From: DASPKW01 sp038244055
GTDB taxonomy: Bacteria > Planctomycetota > Phycisphaerae > Tepidisphaerales > Tepidisphaeraceae
Assembly (NCBI GenBank): GCA_038244055.1
Contig: JBBRTW010000240.1
Span: forward strand, 1 to 10,663
Direction: 5' to 3'
DNA: 10,663 nt
A program made the position numbers and the translations under genes. Positions 1 to 6,900 of this stretch are shown here, piece after piece. A model generated the notes under the pieces. The model ran no database searches. It was given only the letters and a program-made list of their open reading frames with translations, and had not been told where the DNA came from. How positions within the stretch are numbered: the first letter of the stretch is position 1; each line of letters begins with the position of its first letter.

Positions 1-297
1 ATAGGCCCAGGCGGGGACGGTGGGGCTGAACGAGGAGGTCTTGACCTCCAGGCCTTTCTGGTTGATCAGGTCGTGGATGAAATAGTTCTCGAAGGTGATG
101 GACTTTTCGCTGGCCGACTGCGGGCGCACGCTGAGGGCGGCCTGGAGGATGGGGAACTGCACCCAGTCGGGGGATCTTCCATCGAGATTGGTGACCGGGC
201 CGCTGAAGATGACCGCGCCGCGGGCGACGGACGGGATGGCGATGGCCGCGATGGCCGCGCCGATCCTGAGCAGAGGCACGAGAAGATTGATACGCAT
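1..297 (-). CDS. secreted protein of unknown function, N-terminal part (cut by window edge)
   Basis: The minus strand reads open from an ATG at 297 to position 1 (99 codons, no stop), so the 3' part of the gene lies outside the window. The protein begins MRINLLVPLLRIGAAIAAIA, then IPSVARGA: a Sec-type signal peptide with a basic n-region, a hydrophobic core and a VARGA cleavage site near residues 25-28. The visible mature part (about residues 29-99) is polar with beta-like stretches (AVIFSGPVTNLDG, SITFENYFIHDLI). I do not recognise a family. The start is supported by a good Shine-Dalgarno (302-310). The CPBP protease next door is of a type linked to exosortase systems, so a PEP-CTERM-like sorting tail at the unseen C-terminus is possible, but that is only inference. 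Codon use looks like that of the neighbours. Confidence 0.75.
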   Translation of the reverse strand, partial: MRINLLVPLLRIGAAIAAIAIPSVARGAVIFSGPVTNLDGRSPDWVQFPILQAALSVRPQSASEKSITFENYFIHDLINQKGLEVKTSSFSPTVPAWAY

Positions 298-301
298 GAT
301 G

Positions 302-310
302 CTCTCCCTC
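302..310 (-). promoter_or_regulatory. Shine-Dalgarno of the secreted protein gene
   Basis: On the minus strand GAGGGAGAG lies four bases before the ATG at 297, putting the AGGGAG core about 6-7 nt from the start. This purine tract decides the start. It stands out because the CPBP gene in the same window has no such tract. Confidence 0.6.
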
Positions 311-382
311 GATCCGTGGGGTACGACTTCGGACGATCGATTCATGGGCGCCTGCGGGCGGCTCTGGCGGCCGCTGGCTGGC

Positions 383-411
383 GCACAATCAATTCATCGG
401 GGAAGAGTCAA
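383..411 (-). promoter_or_regulatory. weak sigma70-like promoter candidate
   Basis: On the minus strand TTGACT (411-406) matches the -35 consensus at five of six positions. The hexamers 16-17 nt downstream (GATTGT or TTGTGC) match -10 poorly. It lies about 85 nt upstream of the ATG at 297, a sensible place for that gene's promoter. The weak -10 makes this a guess. Confidence 0.2.
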
Positions 412-466
412 GCGCGCTTAATGAAAGTTGGGTGTTTGCAGCGGGAAAACAGCCTCGTTTGGTTAT

Positions 467-484
467 GCAGTTTAACGAAACTGC
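467..484. repeat. small perfect hairpin, possible transcript end
   Basis: GCAGTTT (467-473) pairs perfectly with AAACTGC (478-484) around the four-base loop AACG. It lies about 200 nt downstream of the CPBP stop on that transcript. No U-tract follows on either strand, so it is not a convincing intrinsic terminator. It could be an mRNA 3'-end stabiliser or chance. Confidence 0.3.
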
Positions 485-566
485 GGGTTGTACTGATCGG
501 GCAAGACTTATGGGGCGGGCTGCGGGTGGTGGGGGATTTCACTATTGGGGCGTGTCCGGCGGGAAA

Positions 567-654
567 TGAGACAATGAGACGATGAGACGATGAGACGATG
601 AGACGATGAGACGATGAGACAATGAGACGATGAGACGATGGGACGATGGGACCC
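567..654. repeat. 8-bp tandem repeat array, 11 units
   Basis: Eleven consecutive 8-mers with consensus TGAGACGA. Units 1 and 7 read TGAGACAA, unit 10 reads TGGGACGA and unit 11 decays to TGGGACCC. The register never slips. The array begins about 30 bp downstream of the CPBP protease stop codon. Read on the minus strand, one frame gives an 8-residue repeat (SSHRLIVS-like), but the open frame carrying it (408-893) is antisense to other signals and overlaps the CPBP gene, so I take the array as non-coding. There are no spacers between units, so it is not a CRISPR. It is the kind of locus expected to vary in copy number by slippage. Confidence 0.95.
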
Positions 655-685
655 GGCTTGTTCAGGATTATCAGCACTTGGGGCG

Positions 686-1399
686 CTACCAGAAGAACCA
701 TTGCTTTGTATGAAGGACGTAGAGTCCGAGTAGCAGGTTGGTGGTGGCGTGGGCGATCATGCAGGCACCGAGGGATTTGGTGTAGGCGAGGAGGGCGCCG
801 ATGAGGAATGCCCAGACGATGGCGGTGAGCCACCAGTTGCCGTGGACGGCGCTGAAAATCAGGGGGACGATCACGAAGGCTTTCCAATCCCACTCGCCGA
901 CGTGGGCCAGTTTGAAGTCATTGGGGGCGATGATCGTGCGCCAGGCGAAATCGCGCCAAAAGAGCTCTTCCATCACGGGGACGACGAGCGCCGCGCCGAA
1001 GAGGCGCAGGATGATGAAGGCCCAGCGGAGGCGCGGGTCCGGGAAAAATGCGTCGGGATTGAAGGAAATGCCCTCGGGCTTGAAGAACTTGAAATGGTCC
1101 TGGAGCCAGAGCTGCATGCCGATCCACTGGGCGGCGCCGAGGAGGCCGACGATCAGGCCGAGCCACCAGTGGTTCCATTTGATGCGCGTGAACGCCCTGC
1201 GAAAAGCGATAAGCATGATGCCGACGAGGAGGGCGCGGGCGACATAGGCCCAGGGGTAGGCGGTGTTGCCGGCCGGGGTTTCAGCGCCCAGGGTGCCGAC
1301 CCAGATGAGGGCGAGAAAGGCGGCCATGGGGAGCGTGTAGGCCAGATCATCGCGGATCCAGGTGGGGTCGGGCTTGGGGGATGGCGCGGGATCGGGCAT
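686..1399 (-). CDS. CPBP-family intramembrane metalloprotease, exosortase-associated type
   Basis: A 237-residue, very hydrophobic protein with about seven membrane segments (for example near residues 22-38, 52-67, 79-97, 126-143, 174-208 and 211-230). It carries the three CPBP/CaaX-protease motifs: EELFWR (E144, E145, R149), FSAVH (F182, H186) and HATTN (H217, N221). These residues form the glutamate/histidine metal site of Rce1-like proteases (Pfam PF02517). The ending, HATTNLLLGLYVLHTKQWFFW, resembles the CAAX-protease-related family found with exosortase/PEP-CTERM systems (TIGR03008, from memory). It would act in the cytoplasmic membrane; the substrate is unknown. The ATG at 1399 has a pyrimidine-rich leader with no Shine-Dalgarno, which is not rare in planctomycetes. 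It is transcribed away from the FAD oxidoreductase gene. No exosortase gene is visible in the window. Confidence 0.88.
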   Translation of the reverse strand: MPDPAPSPKPDPTWIRDDLAYTLPMAAFLALIWVGTLGAETPAGNTAYPWAYVARALLVGIMLIAFRRAFTRIKWNHWWLGLIVGLLGAAQWIGMQLWLQDHFKFFKPEGISFNPDAFFPDPRLRWAFIILRLFGAALVVPVMEELFWRDFAWRTIIAPNDFKLAHVGEWDWKAFVIVPLIFSAVHGNWWLTAIVWAFLIGALLAYTKSLGACMIAHATTNLLLGLYVLHTKQWFFW

Positions 1400-1656
1400 G
1401 GGAGGATTATCGGCGGAGGGTGGTGAGGGGCGTGATTGGCGGTGGCGGAATCGGCGACGGGCGGTAAGGCCGCCAGAATCGCGATCCGCTGGCTTTCAAG
1501 GGCGATCCAACGCTGATGTTGCCGGTGGACCGGTGAAAACTCAACCATTCCGCATCGTCTGGATGGGATTTTCGCTCGGCCGGCGGGATTGGGCTCGGGT
1601 GCGCGTTAGCATCATGAATTCGCCGCGCCCGGCGAACTCCACTGGAGGCCCCTGCC
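1400..1656. promoter_or_regulatory. divergent intergenic region with leader inverted repeat
   Basis: This 257-bp gap separates the minus-strand CPBP gene from the plus-strand FAD oxidoreductase gene, so promoters for both should lie here. I see no strong -35/-10 pair. The clearest element is an inverted repeat at 1616-1639: TTCGCCG (1619-1625) pairs perfectly with CGGCGAA (1630-1636) around CGCC. Beyond one A/C mismatch the stem extends by two more pairs (G1616-C1639, A1617-T1638). It ends 4 nt before the GGAGG at 1644-1648. It could be an operator or an mRNA hairpin masking the ribosome site. In GC-rich DNA a stem of this size can arise by chance. Confidence 0.35.
1644..1648 (+). promoter_or_regulatory. 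Shine-Dalgarno of the FAD oxidoreductase gene
   Basis: GGAGG, eight bases before the ATG at 1657. The spacing is ideal, and the start also places a signal peptide at residue 1, so it fixes the start codon. Confidence 0.7.
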
Positions 1657-3984
1657 ATGTTCCGCACATTTCTCGCGACATTCCTGATTGCGCTGGCGGC
1701 CGGAGCGAGTTCGATCGCCCTGGCGGAGCCGGTATTGATCGAGGCCGAGGCCTTCACCGATCGCGGCGGGTGGGTGGTGGATCAGCAGTTCATGGATCAG
1801 ATGGGATCGCCATTTCTGCTGGCGCATGGGCTGGGGATTCCGGTGCAGGATGCGACGACGGCGGCGACTTTGCCCGCGGCGGGGGATTACCGCCTCTGGG
1901 TGCGGACGCGCGACTGGGTCGGGCAATGGAAAGCGCAGGGTGCGCCGGGGAAGTTTCGCGTGATGATCGAGGGGCGCGAGGCCGGGCCGGTGTATGGAAC
2001 TGAAGGCGCGGCCTGGCACTGGCAGGATGGGGGCATCATCCATATCGCGCAGGCGAATCCGAAAATCGCGTTGCACGATCTGACGGGATTCGAGGGGCGC
2101 TGCGATGCGCTACTGTTATGCGCGGATGCGGGTTATCGGCCGCCGGATGATGGCGAAGAGCTCGCGGTCTTGCGGCGGAAATGGCGCGGGCTGCCGGAAA
2201 AACCGGAGGATGGGGGCGAATACGATCTGGTGGTGGCCGGCGGGGGGAGGGCGGGGACGTGTGCGAGCGTGGCGGCGGCGCGGCTGGGGTTGCGGGTGGC
2301 GCTGGTGCAGGATCGGCCGGTGCTGGGGGGAAATAATAGTTCGGAAGTGCGCGTGTGGCTGCAGGGGGCGCGGAATCTCAAGCCATTTCCGCGCGTGGGC
2401 GATGTGGTGGCGGAATTGGAGCAGGCGAAACATGCCCACTACGGGCCGACCAACACGGCCGAGCTGTATGAGGATGAAAAGAAGGTGCAACTGGTCAAGG
2501 AGGAGTCGAACATCAAGCTTCTGCTGGATCATCGGCTGACCGGCGCGGAAGTGAGCGACAAGCGGATTGGCGCGGTCATCGTGACGGATGTCATCAGCGG
2601 CCGGCGCTTGCGGTTGCGGGCGCGCTGGTTCGCGGATTGCACGGGGGATGCATGCCTGGGGGCGTTGGCGGGGGCGGACCTGGATATGACCGTGCCGGGG
2701 CATATGGGGGCGTGCAACCTCTGGAATGTTTCTGATACCGGCGCGGCGCAATCGTTTCCGCGCTGCCCTTGGGCATTGGATCTGACGAGCAAGCCGTTTC
2801 CCGGGCGGGCCAAGGACAAGCCCGATCCGCTCAAGCTCGGCGGGTGGTACTGGGAGAGCGGGTTCGATCACGACCCCTTCGACAAGGCCGAGTACATCCG
2901 CGACTGGAATTTCCGCGCGATGTACGGGGCCTGGGATGCGCTGAAGAATGTCGATCAGGTTTTCCCCAATCACAAGCTGAACTGGGCGGCGTATGTGGCC
3001 GGCAAGCGCGAATCGCGCCGGCTGCTGGGGGATGTCATCATCACCAAGAAGGATCTGGAGCAGATGACCGATTTCCCCGATGGCTTCGTGCCCACCGGCT
3101 GGAAGATCGACCTGCACCTGGCGGACCGGAAGTACGACAAGGGATTCGAGGGCGATGGCTTCATTTCCGAGGCGACATTCGGGCCGTACAAGATGCCGTT
3201 CTGGATTCCCTATCGCGCGCTCTATTCGCGGAATATCGGCAATCTCTTCATGGCCGGGCGGGATATCTCGGTGACGCACGATGCCCTGGGCGCGGTGCGG
3301 GTGATGCGCACGGGCGGGATGATGGGCGAAATCGTCGGGATGGCGACGAGTGTATGCAAGAAGAATGATGCGGACCCGCGCGGTGTATACGACCGCTACC
3401 TCGAGCAACTGCGAACGCTGGTTGAAAAGGGCGTGGGCAAATTCCAGACTCCGCCGGAGGCACTTGAGCATACCATCGATGGCGCTGCCCGGCCGAAGGC
3501 AGCCGCCGGCGCGATCAAGCTCGATCCGCCCGCCTGGCTCACGCCGCAGCGGGCCAATCTCGGGCGCGCGGCGACGGTCACGGTTTCGGGATCGAAAGAC
3601 CCGGCGCACGGGCCGGCGCTGCTGAATGATGGGAAAATTGAACTGGCCGATCCCAACGGGCGCTGGGTGAGCGAGGCGGCGCTGCCGCATTATGTGGAAT
3701 TCGCCTGGAATGCCCCGCAATCCATCGGCGCGATGCGGATCGTTTCCGGCTATCCCTCGGGCGGGCAGATCATCGCGCCGGTGACGGATCTGACGATCCA
3801 GCGGCAGGTCGAAGGCAAGTGGGAAGATGTTCCGGGCGGCAAGGTGCGGGCAAATGAGCGGTTCGATTTGGCGCTTCGATTTGCCGCGGTCACCGCTTCG
3901 CGAGTGCGCCTGGTGATGGCGGGCGCGAAGGATGGGCTCTCGCGCGTGTGGGAGATCGAGTGGTATGGGGCGATCGCGGAGTGA
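1657..3984 (+). CDS. secreted FAD-dependent oxidoreductase with discoidin-like C-terminal domain
   Basis: A 775-residue protein. Residues 1-23 (MFRTFLATFLIALAAGASSI then ALA) form a Sec signal peptide with no twin-arginine. Residues about 24-155 look like a beta-sandwich ligand-binding domain (EAEAF, YRLWVRTRDWVG). The flavin domain starts at about 189 with YDLVVAGGGRAG, the dinucleotide-binding glycine motif (GGGRAG at 195-200). GGNNSSEV (from 224) and a late FAD contact, NLFMAGRDISVTHDALGAVR (about 528-550), follow. This pattern fits the FAD_oxidored family (Pfam PF12831), some members of which are annotated as xanthan-lyase-like or sugar oxidoreductases. Residues about 635-772 resemble a discoidin/F5-F8 type C fold (PALLNDGK, YVEFAWN, RVRLVM, WEIEWYG). 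It likely oxidises an extracytoplasmic substrate, probably a glycan. The next gene starts 4 nt later, so the two look co-translated. Substrate and electron acceptor cannot be read from the sequence. Confidence 0.85.
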   Translation: MFRTFLATFLIALAAGASSIALAEPVLIEAEAFTDRGGWVVDQQFMDQMGSPFLLAHGLGIPVQDATTAATLPAAGDYRLWVRTRDWVGQWKAQGAPGKFRVMIEGREAGPVYGTEGAAWHWQDGGIIHIAQANPKIALHDLTGFEGRCDALLLCADAGYRPPDDGEELAVLRRKWRGLPEKPEDGGEYDLVVAGGGRAGTCASVAAARLGLRVALVQDRPVLGGNNSSEVRVWLQGARNLKPFPRVGDVVAELEQAKHAHYGPTNTAELYEDEKKVQLVKEESNIKLLLDHRLTGAEVSDKRIGAVIVTDVISGRRLRLRARWFADCTGDACLGALAGADLDMTVPGHMGACNLWNVSDTGAAQSFPRCPWALDLTSKPFPGRAKDKPDPLKLGGWYWESGFDHDPFDKAEYIRDWNFRAMYGAWDALKNVDQVFPNHKLNWAAYVAGKRESRRLLGDVIITKKDLEQMTDFPDGFVPTGWKIDLHLADRKYDKGFEGDGFISEATFGPYKMPFWIPYRALYSRNIGNLFMAGRDISVTHDALGAVRVMRTGGMMGEIVGMATSVCKKNDADPRGVYDRYLEQLRTLVEKGVGKFQTPPEALEHTIDGAARPKAAAGAIKLDPPAWLTPQRANLGRAATVTVSGSKDPAHGPALLNDGKIELADPNGRWVSEAALPHYVEFAWNAPQSIGAMRIVSGYPSGGQIIAPVTDLTIQRQVEGKWEDVPGGKVRANERFDLALRFAAVTASRVRLVMAGAKDGLSRVWEIEWYGAIAE
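3976..3981 (+). promoter_or_regulatory. Shine-Dalgarno inside the oxidoreductase end, deciding the downstream start
   Basis: GCGGAG, overlapping the last codons of the oxidoreductase gene, lies seven bases before an ATG at 3989. This favours 3989 over the in-frame ATGs at 3932 (no such site, deep inside the previous gene) and 4049 (its purine run ends directly at the ATG, too close). The arrangement implies translational coupling. Confidence 0.55.
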
Positions 3985-3988
3985 TTCG

Positions 3989-6900
3989 ATGGCCGGATTT
4001 GCAGCACGATGCTCAACTCGCGCGACTGCACCTCATGGATGCAGGGGAATGACTGTCGTTTTGCTGGTCGGGATGATTGGGATCGGATGCGGGGCGGCGA
4101 TGGCGGCGGCGCCTGATCTCGATCCCTATCAGCGGCAAATCGCACAGCAAGTGGTGAAGCTCAAGTCGGACGATGCACGGGTGAGGGAGGGCGCGGTGGA
4201 GGCGCTGGGTTATTTGCGGGCGTGGAGCGCGGCCGATGAGTTTGCGCGATTGGCGGCCGATCCATCGTCCGGTGTGCGGCGTGAGACGGCGATGGGACTG
4301 GGATGGGTGGGAACGCGGAAACATGTTGATGTGCTGCTGGGGATGCTGGACGATTCGGATTGGACCGTTCGCCAGGCGGCGTGGGTGGCGCTGACGAACT
4401 TGACGGGGATGCAGTGGCCGGTGGATGCGCTGGGAACTGCGGAGGCGCGGCGGGCGCAGGTTCAGGTTTGGAAGCAGTGGTGGGCCAAAGCGCCTGGGGA
4501 TCGTGCGGCGGCAGAGGTTTTTGAACTGCTCAAGGGGGATCCCGCCAAAAGCCTGGCGGCGGGATGTGAGGTGACGGCGTCCAGTGCCTACAAGGGTCCG
4601 GCCAATGCACTAACGGATGGTTCGCAAGACACCTTCTGGCAGGCCAAGGGCGTGAAGTTCCCGCAGCATTGCACGATTGACTTGGGCGCGGCGACCGAGT
4701 TCACGCGGCTGGTCATCCATCAATACGGGCCGGGCTATTGCATGACCGATTTCGGCGTGGCGGCAAGCGGGGATGGAGTGAAGTTTGAGGAGATTCATCG
4801 GGCGAAAACGCCGGTTGAGCCGCTATTGGAGATCGAGCTTGGGAAAACCGTGGCGCGGTATGTGCGCATCACTTCATACGATTCGCAGAACAAGATTTAT
4901 CCGACGACGATTCGGGAGATCGAGATTTGGAATGGCCGGGCGGCGGCGGGGTCGCAGAGCGGTGAGAACATTTTCTGGCGGAAAGAGCGCGGGCTGCGGG
5001 CGCTGGGTGTGTTTGGCGGAGCCGGAGCATTCGACGCGGCCGCCGCGGTTATCGACAAATACGCGACGCGGGGCGCTACCGATGCCTCGGAGAAGGCGAT
5101 GGTACAGGCGGGGATTCGGGCGCTGGGGCGGCTGCGGGATGCGAGGGCCCTGCCGCTGCTGACGGCGCTGCTTGAACAGCCGCAATGGGCGCGGTACGCG
5201 GCCGAGGCGCTGGGGGATCTGGGCGATGATCGGGCGGTGGCGGCGCTGGTGAAGGTGTATCCGCGCTATGCGCGGGACCTGGCCGGCAAGCCGCCGGCGA
5301 TGCTGCCAAAGGATGACCATCCCGGGCTGGAGCCGGCCGACCGCATGTACGAGATTCCCTATGCGATCTCGATGGCTCTTTCGCGATTGCCGCTGGCGGA
5401 TGAATCGTCGCGGGCGGGGGTGCGCGAGATCGCGCCGCTGATTCTGGCGAATTTGCAGGGCGATTTTGACGGCGCGGTGCTGTACGAGCCAGAGCCAAGC
5501 CGGCTGATCGCAGCGCATCTGCTCAAGCGCATTGAGCTGTTGGATGCGGCGGCGCGGGCGGCCTTGGCGGCGGTGGGGCGAAACGTGCAACTCCCCGCCG
5601 AAGACCCGCCACAGTTTCTTTCGGCCGCGCAACGGAAACTGGGGACGACGGCGCACGGGGCATCGTGGATGCCGGTATTCTGCATCGATGCGAAGTACGC
5701 GGAGCATCTGATCGCGCTGCTGGAACATCAGGATGGCTGGGTGCGCATCAACGCCGCCAAGGCGCTGATGTTCATGAATGAGCAAAAGGCGGTCGAGCCG
5801 ATCGCGAAGATCCTGGCTGAGTCGAAACGCGAGGCCGATTACGGCTATTTCGGCGGGTTCGCCTTCAACAGGAAGACACAGGGGCAGGATGATTACGATG
5901 ATCCCTCGCCGCGCTGGCGCGAGGCGTTCGCAAGGGCGCTGGGCCGCCTGGGCGCGAAGCAGCATGTGCCCCTGCTGGCCAAACTATTAAACGATGAAGC
6001 CAACGCGCTGGAGATTCAATACGCCTCGGCCACGGCGCTGGATGAAATCGGAACGCCCGAGGCGATCGATGCGTTGAGAGAGGCCGAACAATCGCATCCG
6101 TACCACAGTATCGCGCTGGTGGCGCGCGAGGCGATTTGGAGGAGGGGATTGGAGCGGAAGTTAGAAGCGCGCAGCGAGAAGCGGGAAGGAGAAAACAAGG
6201 ATGAAGGCAGAAGGATGAAGGATGAAGAGGGTTCAGGGTTCAGGGTTCAGGATTCAGCCAAGACCACGGACAACGGACCACGGACAACGGACAACAAACA
6301 ATTGACCATGGACCATGGACAATTAACACCCACTCGCAACTCGCAACCCGCAACTCACAACTCCATCCCCGCCATCCTCTTCATCGAGGGCGATGCGGTG
6401 ATGCCCAACCGCTTTCAGATCGATCCCTGGCGGCAGACTTATTCAACCACCGATTCCGGGCCGGCGTATCGGCTGGGCCGAAATCTCTGTGTGCTGAAGC
6501 CGGGGACGGTCGAGGGGAAGGTGATCGCGCTGACCCACTTCGACGAGGGCTACATCGCCGATTGCGAAGTTTCCTGGGATGGTTCGCGCATTGTGTTTGC
6601 CCGCCGCGGCGGCCTCAAGGACCCCTGGTGGCACATCTGGGAAATCAGCGCCGATGGCAGCGGGCTGCGGCAGATCACGCGCGGGCCTTATCACGATGTC
6701 GGCCCGGCCTATATGCCCGATGGGCGAATCATCTTTTCCTCCAGCCGGATCGGGCTCCGCGATGAATATCACGGTTACCCCGCCACGGGGCTGACCATCA
6801 TGAACGCCGAGGGCGGGGACATCCACTGCATCGGATTCAATCTTGGCCGGGATAACGAGCCGGCGATTTTGCCCGATGGACGGATCGGCTTCAGCCGGCT

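Larger units (their letters stand above)
298..685. other. non-coding interval between two minus-strand genes
   Basis: This stretch of about 390 bp lies downstream of the CPBP protease stop and upstream of the secreted protein gene. It holds the SD and weak promoter candidate of the latter, a 7-bp-stem hairpin (467-484) and an 8-bp tandem array (567-654). About 410-560 looks less GC-rich than the flanking genes, as expected of a non-coding spacer. Open frames crossing it (for example plus 73-585) run through the tandem array and antisense to the signal peptide gene, and show no family features. I see no RNA gene here. Confidence 0.55.

Noticed and set aside
73..585. plus-strand frame of 170 codons at the left side
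   Set aside because: It runs antisense to the signal-peptide gene and ends inside the 8-bp array. Its acidic, Gly-rich composition is that of a shadow. The shorter ATG at 421 in the same frame gives a 54-residue peptide with no support.
567..654. CRISPR array
   Set aside because: The 8-bp units are directly adjacent, with no spacers.
408..893. minus-strand frame with an 8-residue SSHRLIVS repeat
   Set aside because: The peptide repeat is just the 8-bp array translated in three frames, and the frame overlaps the end of the well-supported CPBP gene.
2116..3720. 534-codon open frame on the minus strand, opposite the FAD oxidoreductase
   Set aside because: It is antisense to a gene with clear motifs, rich in Arg/Pro/His as expected from the complement of GC-rich codons, and shows no domain, signal or ribosome site.
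4539..4565. inverted repeat ATCCCGCC / GGCGGGAT with an 11-nt loop inside the HEAT/discoidin gene
   Set aside because: An eight-bp stem with a long loop is common by chance in GC-rich coding sequence, and nothing else marks the site.
4874..5965. 363-codon minus-strand frame opposite the second HEAT block
   Set aside because: It is an antisense shadow of the HEAT block, dominated by Arg, Gln and Pro, with no recognisable features.
6385..6412. possible separate gene start for the HzsA-like half near the ATG at 6401
   Set aside because: The frame is continuous from upstream, no signal peptide follows and no clear Shine-Dalgarno precedes, so one long protein is the simpler reading.
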